From: Leishmania infantum JPCM5
Lineage: Eukaryota; Euglenozoa; Kinetoplastea; Trypanosomatida; Trypanosomatidae
Length of the DNA: 64,000 bases
Direction of reading: 5' to 3'
Assembly: GCF_000002875.2 (NCBI RefSeq)
Contig: NC_009416.2
Coordinates: forward strand, 69,501-133,500
Shown: in pieces, positions 40,864-50,231 of the stretch
Position numbering within the stretch: position 1 is the first letter of the stretch
How the letters are laid out: each line of letters opens with the position of its first letter
Position numbers and translations under genes: made by a program
Notes under the pieces: model-generated
Seen by the model: only the letters and a program-made list of their open reading frames with translations
Told to the model about the DNA's origin: nothing
The model's database searches: none

Positions 40864-43152
40864 TCACTCCGTGGTCTGCTTCACGCGCGCTGCCTCGTAC
40901 GGCAGAGAAGGTAAGGGTTTACGTAGCATTGCCCGCAGCTCCGAGATGGCGGCGTGCACGTTCGCCGTGGCAGGAGACACCACCGATCGGGGAAGACGAG
41001 TGCGTGGGAGCGGCTCCTCAACGGTGCCAGCCGGCGCAGACGCCACTCTGTCTGCCAACTGAGGCTGCGTCTCCACATGCGGTGCGGCCGCAGTCGCCTT
41101 TCGGTCTCCGGGCACGTTGATTTGCGACGCCACTGCTGCACCGCCCACTAAGCCGTCGAGGCTGGTCAGGAAGAAGCCCTTGCCACCCTGCACGATCTCG
41201 GCCCCCTCCTCCGCCTCCTCGTCACTCATCTGGTGCGATGAGGGCGAGCCCTCCGTGCGAGGCGGGGTGGGAACGTGAGGTAAGATGGGTAGACGCACCG
41301 GCTGGAGCGGGGGCCCCCATTGCGCCGCCGTTCTTCGCGCTGCAGCTGGCCGACGAACGCCGCCGCCGCCTCGGCCTCGTGGCCTCGAACGACGTCGGCC
41401 AAGAACGCGATAGACGTCCATGAACTCGTTGTAGGGTGGCAGCGTCACAAGCGGCATCGTATCGTGCGCGCCGTGCTCAGCCTCTCGAAACGCCGAGGAG
41501 TAGAAGTAGCGCGTTGGCTGCTTCGGCAGGGGTGGTGGCGTGGCTCTCGGCGTTCGGACGTGGATTCGGTAGCAGTAGAAATACTCCTTAACCGTCCGAA
41601 ACGGTGGCGAGACGCCTTCATGATGATGTGCATCCTCGCTTATCGGGCAATCTGGCTCGAGCTTTTCCAGTGTGTTCGACGCCGCAGCCAACGGCGCGGA
41701 GGGGCTGATGTGCGACGAGGAGGCGCCGATCGATGCTGCCCCCACCACCTCCGTCTCGGATACATCCGCCTCGCCCACCGGCTTTGGGATGTAGCGCGCC
41801 CAGCTCTGACGGTGCCACTTGTCCATCATCTCCGACAGCGTGCCTGGCCCAATGCTCTCCTTCTGAGATGGGAGAAGCGCCGCGTAGTACGCCTCCACAA
41901 CGGCCTCGTCTAGTAGACGCTGCAGCTCAGCCTTCTGACTCGGTCGGCGGACCAGCAGTGGGTTCTCGCCAACATCGACACGGCGCAGTGTCTGGTGTAG
42001 TGCGGCCAAGGGTTGGAGGGCCTCGACGTTTTGGAAACGATTCCCTGTCAGACTCATCACCTGCAGAGACGGGAAGGGAACACGTCGCGGGCCGCTGTCG
42101 CCGTTGCACACACCGGTATCCAACGGGGGCACAGAGGAGAGACGATTCCGCGAAAGGTTCACCTCAACGAGTGCCGGCATCGTGCCCAGTGCGTAGAACA
42201 CATCCGGTGAGGAGAGCTCGTTCGACTCCAGTGCGAAGTGTGTAAGGCGTGCCAGGCCCGACAAGTCTCTCGGCAGCGTGCGCAGGCTATTATGACTGAG
42301 GTCCAGCTGCTGCAAGGCGCCGAACGCCTTTAAGTGAACTAAGTGATGTGCGGGTATGTGGTTGTAGGCGAGGTCGAGCGCCACAATGGTGGCAAGCGAG
42401 GAGCTGCTCGACTGCGGCACCTCTGCGAGTGAAAAGATGTTGTTGCACACGAGGTGGACCACCTCTAATCCAGGAAGTGGGAGCACATGGCCCAGGCACA
42501 AAAGATTGTCGCTCAAGTCCACTGTCTTGAGGTGCGTGAAGTACTGCAAGTCCTCTGCAATGCTATTCGACAGCTGCGATGACTGCAGAGCCACATGGGT
42601 CACCTCCTGCGGGTCTTCGGCTTCGCACGCACTCAGCAGAAGAAAACCGTCCAGCACCACCCCGTCCTGGTTGCCCGCCACCCGCGCTTTCTGCTGCGCC
42701 TCTTCGCTCTCGATGCGCTGTAGGGTGCGGCGAAGGCGGCGTCGCTCCTCACGTGTGGCGGTGTTAAGCGGCTGCGGAAGCCGGAAGTAGCTGCGCATGT
42801 TTCGCTCCAGGGCACTGGCGTTCTTCAGGATGCGGAAGCCATGCGGGTGGACGAGGAGGTTCGGTGGCAGCAGCGAGCTGCCGAGAGTGGACGCCATGTC
42901 AACATCGCTGCCTAGCACCGCGAGAGGCGGGGACACAGTTGCCCAGGCATTGGACGTCAAAGTCGCCCCCGCAGCACACTTGAGCGGCACTGCAGCGCGC
43001 TCCTTACCACCCTGTGGCGCAGGTTTATGTGTTGGCCTGCTGTCGGCTGCCTCTGCTTCTTGTTCGATCAGGTCAGACGGCGGAGGGCTTTGAAGTACAT
43101 CGAGATGCATAGGAACCTCCCCCTGCACTCCAGCCTGCATCACAGGGTCCAT
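40864..43152 (-). CDS. Leucine-rich-repeat protein, possibly XRRA1-like
   Basis: 762 residues. The first 180 are partly disordered. About eight leucine-rich repeats lie at roughly 185-400: LKTVDLSDNLLCLGHV, LEVVHLVCNNIFSL, IVALDLAYNHIPAHHL, LQQLDLSHNSLRTLP, LTHFALESNELSSPDV, LVEVNLSRNRLSSVP, LQVMSLTGNRFQNV and a closing LRRVDVGENPLLVRR. The lead-in DGFLLLSACEAEDPQEVTHV, and the order of repeats ending in FPSLQVMSLTGNRF, recall animal XRRA1, but this is a weak, memory-based comparison. The C-terminal part has an Arg-rich patch (RRRSRPRGRGGGGVRRP) and probable disorder. The start is the ATG at 43152 (MDPVMQAGVQGEVPM), consistent with the splice acceptor candidate about 105 nt upstream. Confidence 0.85.
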   Translation of the reverse strand: MDPVMQAGVQGEVPMHLDVLQSPPPSDLIEQEAEAADSRPTHKPAPQGGKERAAVPLKCAAGATLTSNAWATVSPPLAVLGSDVDMASTLGSSLLPPNLLVHPHGFRILKNASALERNMRSYFRLPQPLNTATREERRRLRRTLQRIESEEAQQKARVAGNQDGVVLDGFLLLSACEAEDPQEVTHVALQSSQLSNSIAEDLQYFTHLKTVDLSDNLLCLGHVLPLPGLEVVHLVCNNIFSLAEVPQSSSSSLATIVALDLAYNHIPAHHLVHLKAFGALQQLDLSHNSLRTLPRDLSGLARLTHFALESNELSSPDVFYALGTMPALVEVNLSRNRLSSVPPLDTGVCNGDSGPRRVPFPSLQVMSLTGNRFQNVEALQPLAALHQTLRRVDVGENPLLVRRPSQKAELQRLLDEAVVEAYYAALLPSQKESIGPGTLSEMMDKWHRQSWARYIPKPVGEADVSETEVVGAASIGASSSHISPSAPLAAASNTLEKLEPDCPISEDAHHHEGVSPPFRTVKEYFYCYRIHVRTPRATPPPLPKQPTRYFYSSAFREAEHGAHDTMPLVTLPPYNEFMDVYRVLGRRRSRPRGRGGGGVRRPAAARRTAAQWGPPLQPVRLPILPHVPTPPRTEGSPSSHQMSDEEAEEGAEIVQGGKGFFLTSLDGLVGGAAVASQINVPGDRKATAAAPHVETQPQLADRVASAPAGTVEEPLPRTRLPRSVVSPATANVHAAISELRAMLRKPLPSLPYEAARVKQTTE

Positions 43153-43257
43153 GGCCGTTGCGCGCTGCCGGGGTGGGAAGAGCGATCGGCTATGCCGCGC
43201 CAGAGGCGTGCCGCCACACAGCGTCCGCCGCGAGGAGCAGAGGCACGTGTCGTTTGG

Positions 43258-43300
43258 CTTGTATCGACACGACGAAAACAAAAAAAAAGACGGGGAAAAC
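43258..43300 (-). promoter_or_regulatory. Predicted spliced-leader acceptor for the LRR gene
   Basis: The minus strand reads GTTTTCCCCGTC, nine T, GTTTTCGTCGTGTCGATACAAG. The first AG after the tract is at 43258-43259, about 105 nt before the ATG at 43152. It excludes the open upstream extension of the frame. Confidence 0.55.
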
Positions 43301-43623
43301 CACGGCAGCTATGACGACTCACAGGCGCTGCGTGGCCATGATAACAACGCGCGCAGAGGGCGAGGGAGAATAATGGGGATGGCGACGAGAGGGGGATGAG
43401 TGGGAGAAGACGGGGTTGCAGGCACTGGGCTGAGCGCGTCTACTCCCCGCGAGGGTTCGTGGTCTCCGTGGTAAGTGTGCGGTTCAGCGGCAATGGAAAG
43501 GGGTACAAGCTCCAACGGGGAGAGGTGAGAGTCAGAGGAGCCTGCTCCACCGCTGCGCTGGTCGTCAAACGAGCCACCGCAGACAGCAGCACGCACCATC
43601 TCTCCTCGCCTCTTGCTTTTCCT

Positions 43624-43657
43624 CTTGTTGCTACACGCGGTAGTTTGTAGCAACAAG
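43624..43657. other. Perfect 12-bp inverted repeat (hairpin)
   Basis: CTTGTTGCTACA at 43624-43635 is exactly complementary to TGTAGCAACAAG at 43646-43657, with a 10-nt loop (CGCGGTAGTT). It lies about 510 nt past the IFT140 stop and about 470 nt before the LRR start, so it would form a stem-loop in the IFT140 3' UTR or the spacer. No similar perfect stem was noticed elsewhere in the window. Confidence 0.85.
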
Positions 43658-44163
43658 TGGAAGCCTTCCGCGTGCTGGTCAGCGCGTCGTGTCCCATCCA
43701 TGTGAGTGGCCGACTCCTTCGATGGGCTTTTTATGCTTCACTGCTGCTGTTATACATCCAAGCGAGAGCGACGGAGAGCAAAGAGAGCTGCTCGCCGACA
43801 ACACGGAAGGAGTCTGTGGCCTCTGCCACCATCAAAGTCGGTCAATGTGAGGATGAGACCGGCTGAGGTGGAGGCGGCGATGGTGGCGAGAGCAACGGAC
43901 AGAGGAAAACTAAAAAAAGAGACTAGCCATGAAAGCACGGCAGCCAGCACACACGCACGCGCAACGAGAGGCAGTGAGGAGGGGAGGGGAGGCGAGCAAC
44001 AGCACAAAATATATATGTACAAGAGAAACGTCTGCCTCCTCTCCCTCGGGCACGCACATCTGCACGTGTACACACGTCCATACCCACGGGTTCTTCTACA
44101 GCGGAGTGCGAGTGAGCCTGCCATGCAGGAGCTGGAGGGCACACCGCCGTGCCGTCGCCTAGA

Positions 44164-47100
44164 CTAGACGGCCCGATCTACTTCATCAATCACGCTGGAC
44201 CGTCGTGTGTCCGTGCTCGCCTTTCGACCTCCTTCCCACATTGCCCCAGGGGCGCCGGCCGTCATGACGCCAGGCAACACGTTAGCAAGCGACTTGCCGT
44301 TGGCCTGGCAGACCCGCTCCATGTAGTCTGTCTCAATGAAGAACTGCGGATCGGCGCCGTGTTTCGGCATGCTCTCCATCACCTTCAGCGCGTTGTTCGA
44401 CTCGCCGAGCTTGTCAAAGTAAAAGCGCACCATGAGAGCAAACACGTCGCCAATGCGGAGGGCGTCTTGTATGAGATCGTGATCTGGGCTGGAAGGGCGG
44501 CTGCGTTTGATGATGTCAGAGCAGGAGGCGATGACGCTGTCCGCCTTCGCCTTCTCCGCGACAGAGCCACGGTCGGCGACTACCATAGAGTCGACCGTCT
44601 TCTGCGCCTTCACGAACGCCTTCAGTACCTCGGCGCGCCGCTTCAGCTGCTCCACCTTCTCGCTGTCGATGTTCGCCTTGCCCGCTGACCCGCTTTCGGC
44701 CATGGCGACGCATTCCTCCAACGCACGCAGCGCCTCTGGGTAGTTTCGGTTCTCGTCGATGTGCAGCTGCGCGCACGACTCATAGAAAACGAGCAGATTC
44801 GTCCATGCTTTCGCCTTTGTGTAGAAGAGAATGATGCTCTTGTAGATGCTCGCGTCGGTGCTCCAGTTCTGCGATTGCAGGAAGTTCGCAGCCATGGTGT
44901 AGATTTCCACGTTGCGCGAGTGGTTTGCGAAGAAGATGACCTTCTCTGTCTCACCGCCACGCATGAGCATCCGCATCGCCTTGACGCGATCGCCAGCCTG
45001 AGTATACTTTTTGCATGCCAAGGACCAGCTGCCCTGATCCTTGGCAATGTGGGCCACCCTACGCAGCACCGCCTGCCTCTCTTCCATGGACAGCTTGCCC
45101 ATGTCGCTCGTCATAGACTCTGCCATCTCCTCTGTCAGGGTGACACTGCGCGTCTCGCACAGCTTCAACGCTTCATCGAAATGCTTCGCGAAGAGGAGCA
45201 TCTCCACCGCTTTCTGGTAGTCGCCCTCGCTCTGGAAGTGGTCCGCCATGCCGAGGAAGACCGCCGGGTCGGTGGAGCCGCTGGCAAAGGTGGCGCTCAC
45301 CTCGTGCAGGGTCTCGTACAGACCGCCCCGCACGCAGGCGTCGAGGGCGCATTGCACGGCGCCGATGCGGCGGTACAGCTGCACGGCCTTGTCGTACGCC
45401 TGCTGCTTCTCCAGCGTCATCGCCGTCTCGAGCATCAGGCGCTCGTCGGAGCTCTTTATCGCCAGATTCACTACGACGCCGTACTGCTCCGTCTTCCACG
45501 CGACGCGAACACCACTGCGGTATGCGCCGGCAGCCTGGTAGTACTGCAGCGCCAGCTGAGCGTTGCCCTGTCGCTCGTACAGCTGCCCTACAAAGTACGC
45601 GGCACCCACTGGATCGGGCTCTCCTTGCTCGTCGTCTCCGCAGTGGATCGGCGCTGCGGCGGCAAAGGCTTGCTGCTGCTGAAAGCGCGTCTTCGCCTTT
45701 TCGATCTCCTTATTCACCAGTTGCACTGCACTGTCCAGCTTTGGCGGAGTCAGTGAGCACAGAATTCGAACAACGTTGTAGACGTCCTCGCCGGCGTGGT
45801 AGAAGCGCAGCGCCTCCTGCACATTGCGGCGCCGCTCGCTGTGCTGCGCCCACCACAGCAGCAGCTCGCGATTTTGTGGAAAGATGGCGGCAAAGGCGGA
45901 CTGTCGCTCATCACGCCCTGGCTGGGCCGTCGGCGCGCTGGCGCCGGCCGACGGCGATGGCGGCTGGCTCTGTGTCACCATCAGCTGGCGGAGCTCGTGC
46001 ATGCGGTTTGTCTGGAAGAAGATGCGTGGCACATCGGTGCCGGCGCACTTGGCGTTGTAGTACCACATGATGGCGGCATCCATGTTCTGAAGGCTCTCCA
46101 TGAACTGCGCGTACTTGTACGCGACCGGGCGAATGCGGGCGCGGTCAAACCGCTCGGAGTGACGCTGGGCGTGCTCAAACTTGCCGCACGCCATGTACAC
46201 ATCGGTCAGCAGGTCATAGCGTTTCGACTTGCGCAGCAGCTCCTCTGCCTCCTCGGTCATGCCCAGGCCGAGCGCAAGCGTCGCCAGTTGCACGCCTTTG
46301 TCATCGGGGTAGTCCTCTCTGGCCTCCCGCAAGGCACGTGCGGCCACGCAGTCCTCCATCGTAGACAAGCACACCGCCGCCACGTCGAGGCGCCCGCTCG
46401 TCACGCACAGGCGAGCCAGCCCTTGCCACGCCGCCGGGTTCTTGATGCTCTTGACACACCGGTACGCCTCATCCATGTTGCCAATAGTTGCATAGTAGCT
46501 AAACTTCATCAACGCTTCCCGCACGGCCACGTCCTTGTCCGACTTCAGGCCCTCAAAGTCGCGCAACCGCTTCTGCTCAATCACGTAGTCCTCCGCGTTG
46601 TTCGGGTTGCCGTTGATCTTCACAGAGGCGAGCAGGAAGTCGGGGATGGTGAGGCCTACCAGACAAATTTGATACCGTCGCATCGACGCAACGTTCTGCA
46701 CGACCAACCCGTCGTGCGTCGCGAACAACGTGACGATGTTGTGCGCGCGCTGGGCAACGTAGTTTGTGGCGCCAATGGACCCGCGGCGCGCATCCTCCAG
46801 CTCAGCCTTCTTCTCCGCGTAGTTCTCCATGTTCGGCAACGCCTCGGGAAGATTCTCCTGCCCAGCTGGGCGATCGGCGCTCTCGTTCTTGTCGTTGATG
46901 CCGTCCGTGCCGGCCTTTGGCGTCGCCACCTCCTCTGATGCCGCCTTCTTGTCATCCGTGTGGATCTGGTATGTCTCACAGGCAAGCAGGATGTACTCGA
47001 ACTCGCCGACGGTGCCCGTGTTCGGCTCTGGTGTGTTCCAGTAGACAGAGTTCGGCATCTCATTGCGGCTGCCGAAGTCAAAGGACGACATCTTGTCAGT

Positions 47101-49131
47101 GTCGGAGTCGTACACCCAGATGCGCGTATCAGGCAACGCGAGGGGTCCCAGGCTGGTCATCAAGGCGACTCGACGGCCTTGCGCGTTCACACGCGCCGTG
47201 GAGACCGACACTTCGAGCGCATTGGTATCTTTGGCGGCAGATGGTGCCGCTGCTGGTGCGCCACTAGCAGTGTCCGAGGCAGTTGGCTGTGATGCGCTGG
47301 GAAACGTCAGCGGGCGAGTTGGCCCGGCTTGCTGTAAATCGCGCGACGAAACCCGGGCGAGTCGCAGGTAGTTCTTCGACGATACTGCCACGAGGTAGTC
47401 GTTCATGATGTCTATGATCACTGGGACGCCTTCAGACTCGGTAAAAGTCATCTGTGCGATGGGGGCGAGCTGCATCGTCTCGAACACGATACGATTGCCC
47501 TTGACGTAGATGAGGCCGTCACGGTGTATGGCAAAGGCGGGGCTCGTCGTCAGCACAAAGTTCACGAACGTGAATTCGGACGTGGCCTCGTTGATGGTGT
47601 ATAGGTCGATCTGCGACCCGTTCCAAAGGGCGATGTTGGGGAACGCGATGGACAGCCCGCGCACGTTCCCCTTATTCTGCAGCAGGCACTGGCACCCCGT
47701 GACACTCTCGATCACCACCATGTCCGACGAAATCTGCGTCACCGCAGCGACGCCGTCCCAGGAGCGCTTGCGGATGATTTCGTGCAATACCTGCAGCTCC
47801 GAGCCACCACGACACAACGCCACATCGCCAAAAGCCGTGAAGACGACTCGGTCGACGCACTTGCCAACCTGGTGCACCGCTATCGCCTCCCACTGGTTCG
47901 CCACCCCGGCAGCCGCAGCGAACGGGGAGCTGATGGTCGTTGTTTCCCTCGCCTCTGAAGCATGGTGGCTTGTCGACAGGGATGCGGCGCGGTGCTGAAA
48001 GACCGCCAAGACGCCCTCCACGGTACCGACAGTCAGAATGCCTTTGGCGGCGAAGGCCGCCAAGGACGACACGTGCAGGTCAGGCTGCGGGAGCAACAGC
48101 ACATCCATCGACTCGTTCGAGAGGTCTAAGACGCGCACGCGATCATCGCCGCTGCCAAAGGCCACGACACCAGGCGAAGCCCACACCATTGTCATGGTAA
48201 TCCGCTCGCCCGTGGCGGCAGACGTGGTGGGCGTGGTGGAGGGGGCCGATAGCTTGCGCCGCAGCGTCGAGCTACCCTTGATGTCCTCGTCTACACGATA
48301 CACCTCAATCATGCAGGTTGCGGTAAGCGTAACGAGGGTGCGGCTTGTGGCGTCGTAAAGCACCGACACAATTGCCTCCTCCTGTCTTGCACACGGAAAA
48401 AGCTGCTGATCCTCGTTGATGGCCGCCACAGAGCTGCTACCGTCGGCAAGAAGGAAGCTGATGTCGTCATCGCCGACCTCCGCAGCAGCGGCAGCGGAGG
48501 CGCCATCGTACGCATTGAACACTGTCGGAGAGTGAGGGGTCTTGCCAGGGACGTGAATGATGCGCACAATTGGCTCGCGCGCCTGAGCGGACCAGAGGGG
48601 TTTCAGCTTAAAGTTAACGCTCGTCTCGGTTGGGGTCTGCTCCAGCATCCACATCACCACGTGGCGCTGCTGGGATGTGGAGACGAGGTACAGACCACGC
48701 GTCGACCACTCCGCGGCTAGGACTGCTCCGGCGCCGTGTTCGCGAACTGCGCCCTCCGCGTTACTCTGCACAGCTGCCCTCGCCGCAATCAACTGCACAG
48801 CGCTGCGTGCGGCTGCCGTGGTGTAGTCATCGCCCAAGGCAAGACTGCTCACGGATGGCATCAACCATAAGCTCATCTCCCCGTTGCTCCACCCAATCAC
48901 GAGAAGCGCCTCGCTGGGGTGCCACGCCAATGCCGTTGGCTGATGCGTGCGTCCCGTCGAGCCGGCAGGCTCCGTCACCGGGGTCAGCACCTCACCTTCG
49001 CTGTTCGTGATGAGCACTGACGGCGGATTCGCCCACACGGTGGCGAGGAGCGGCTTGCGCTTGTGCGCCGCGATGAGGTGCTCCTTCAGCTGCCCCTCAT
49101 GTTCGGGAGTGTTTACCACGAAAAGAGACAT
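44164..49131 (-). CDS. IFT140: Intraflagellar transport protein IFT140 (IFT-A core)
   Basis: 1655 residues, somewhat longer than the roughly 1460 of vertebrate IFT140. The N-terminal 640 or so are WD40-type propeller sequence (PTALAWHPSEALLVIGWSNG, AVLAAEWSTRGLYLVSTSQQ). Residues from about 880 to the end are a TPR-type solenoid: DEAYRCVKSIKNPAAWQGLA, WWAQHSERRRNVQEALRFYH, AAYFVGQLYERQGNAQLALQ and AMRMLMRGGETEKVIFFANH. The WD40 plus TPR plan, with these repeat sequences, is that of IFT140, a core IFT-A subunit needed for retrograde transport and for import of membrane proteins into the flagellum. Ala/Ser-rich insertions explain the extra length. The start is the ATG at 49131 (MSLFVVNTPEHEGQLKEH), with a strong splice acceptor about 157 nt upstream. 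Confidence 0.93.
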   Translation of the reverse strand: MSLFVVNTPEHEGQLKEHLIAAHKRKPLLATVWANPPSVLITNSEGEVLTPVTEPAGSTGRTHQPTALAWHPSEALLVIGWSNGEMSLWLMPSVSSLALGDDYTTAAARSAVQLIAARAAVQSNAEGAVREHGAGAVLAAEWSTRGLYLVSTSQQRHVVMWMLEQTPTETSVNFKLKPLWSAQAREPIVRIIHVPGKTPHSPTVFNAYDGASAAAAAEVGDDDISFLLADGSSSVAAINEDQQLFPCARQEEAIVSVLYDATSRTLVTLTATCMIEVYRVDEDIKGSSTLRRKLSAPSTTPTTSAATGERITMTMVWASPGVVAFGSGDDRVRVLDLSNESMDVLLLPQPDLHVSSLAAFAAKGILTVGTVEGVLAVFQHRAASLSTSHHASEARETTTISSPFAAAAGVANQWEAIAVHQVGKCVDRVVFTAFGDVALCRGGSELQVLHEIIRKRSWDGVAAVTQISSDMVVIESVTGCQCLLQNKGNVRGLSIAFPNIALWNGSQIDLYTINEATSEFTFVNFVLTTSPAFAIHRDGLIYVKGNRIVFETMQLAPIAQMTFTESEGVPVIIDIMNDYLVAVSSKNYLRLARVSSRDLQQAGPTRPLTFPSASQPTASDTASGAPAAAPSAAKDTNALEVSVSTARVNAQGRRVALMTSLGPLALPDTRIWVYDSDTDKMSSFDFGSRNEMPNSVYWNTPEPNTGTVGEFEYILLACETYQIHTDDKKAASEEVATPKAGTDGINDKNESADRPAGQENLPEALPNMENYAEKKAELEDARRGSIGATNYVAQRAHNIVTLFATHDGLVVQNVASMRRYQICLVGLTIPDFLLASVKINGNPNNAEDYVIEQKRLRDFEGLKSDKDVAVREALMKFSYYATIGNMDEAYRCVKSIKNPAAWQGLARLCVTSGRLDVAAVCLSTMEDCVAARALREAREDYPDDKGVQLATLALGLGMTEEAEELLRKSKRYDLLTDVYMACGKFEHAQRHSERFDRARIRPVAYKYAQFMESLQNMDAAIMWYYNAKCAGTDVPRIFFQTNRMHELRQLMVTQSQPPSPSAGASAPTAQPGRDERQSAFAAIFPQNRELLLWWAQHSERRRNVQEALRFYHAGEDVYNVVRILCSLTPPKLDSAVQLVNKEIEKAKTRFQQQQAFAAAAPIHCGDDEQGEPDPVGAAYFVGQLYERQGNAQLALQYYQAAGAYRSGVRVAWKTEQYGVVVNLAIKSSDERLMLETAMTLEKQQAYDKAVQLYRRIGAVQCALDACVRGGLYETLHEVSATFASGSTDPAVFLGMADHFQSEGDYQKAVEMLLFAKHFDEALKLCETRSVTLTEEMAESMTSDMGKLSMEERQAVLRRVAHIAKDQGSWSLACKKYTQAGDRVKAMRMLMRGGETEKVIFFANHSRNVEIYTMAANFLQSQNWSTDASIYKSIILFYTKAKAWTNLLVFYESCAQLHIDENRNYPEALRALEECVAMAESGSAGKANIDSEKVEQLKRRAEVLKAFVKAQKTVDSMVVADRGSVAEKAKADSVIASCSDIIKRSRPSSPDHDLIQDALRIGDVFALMVRFYFDKLGESNNALKVMESMPKHGADPQFFIETDYMERVCQANGKSLANVLPGVMTAGAPGAMWEGGRKASTDTRRSSVIDEVDRAV

Positions 49132-50231
49132 GAGTGCGTGGCACTTTTACTGATCCGTGTGTGTACGAAGAGGCGGCCAAGGATCAACGGAGGATGCGGC
49201 GGTGATGCGCCGGCAGCGCTACTCTAAGAGTCCCAACCTACGCGCAGATGCCGGTGAATGTAAATGCCAATGCGTTGTGGTCGTGCGACTAAGAGAGAAA
49301 ACAAAGCCAAACACAGAATATACATAACATGAAAGATGGCCGGAGCACACACACGCACACGCCCCACTGCGCACGTGCAACTCGTTTCGTATTCGGCAAA
49401 CGAAGACTGGAGGTGGAGGAAGAGAACGTGAAAAACACAACGCGAGCAAGGAAACTGCAAAAGCAGAAAAGTGGGAGTGGCGGTGCGTCGTTGCAGTGTT
49501 GCCGCGTTGTCGCCCGTTCGCTCTGACTCTTGCTCCGCAAACGAGAGATGATGTGGTGAAGTAGCTGGTGCGCACAGTGGAGAGGGAAGTGTGAGGTATC
49601 TGCCTTTCTGCTTCTACTGTGGCTGGGGTAGGTAGGGGAAGCTCACGCATTCAAAAATGAGCGGGGGAGCCGGAAGTCGAAAAGAGCGCGAATAAACAAG
49701 CGTTAACGAAGAGAGAGGCGGAGGCGGAAGAGTTCCTGACACAGAAATGACATCCAGCGCAGGTGAGGTTGGCAAACTTTGCGAGACAGCGTTGCTCTCG
49801 GGATCCGTCATGCGACGAACGCCGCCGTTTGCTTAGGACAGCGCGCATGTGCGACGAAACAGAAGCAGAGAAGGAGTCCCTCGCGCTGCGTATTCTTGTG
49901 TACGTGCGTGCGTGTTTGTGGGTGTGCAGTGTAGAGGCGCCTAGATCAGCGGCGGTGTAGGGCTTTGAGAGCCACAACAAAGAGCGTCGAGGAACACAAC
50001 AGAGGTAGGAGCTGAAGCCAGCAAATCCGAAATTGAAGTCCAGCAAGGGCACGGCGGGGAGCAGACACGCACGACGAGAGCGAGGGGAGGGCAATCAAGC
50101 GCACAAAAAGCATGAATGGCATTTCCAATGCACAGAAAAAAATGCATACAACGTGGTTCAGCGAGAGACAAGGGTGCATGAAGGGTGCGAGCGGCTTGCC
50201 CGCAGCACTACTTTCCCCTCTCCTCTTTTAG
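49132..50231. other. Intergenic region between the DNA glycosylase gene and IFT140
   Basis: About 1.1 kb containing the IFT140 leader with its acceptor and the 3' flank of the glycosylase gene. Nothing repetitive or coding stands out. Confidence 0.6.
49289..49310 (-). promoter_or_regulatory. Predicted spliced-leader acceptor for IFT140
   Basis: The minus strand reads GGCTTTGTTTTCTCTCTTAG, a near-ideal polypyrimidine tract running straight into AG at 49289-49290. The predicted leader of IFT140 is about 157 nt. Confidence 0.65.

Larger units (their letters stand above)
43153..44163. other. Intergenic region between IFT140 and the LRR gene
   Basis: About 1 kb holding the IFT140 3' flank and the LRR gene leader. 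Besides the acceptor tract (43258-43300) it contains a perfect 12-bp inverted repeat (43624-43657). No coding sequence or repeat copy was found. Confidence 0.6.
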
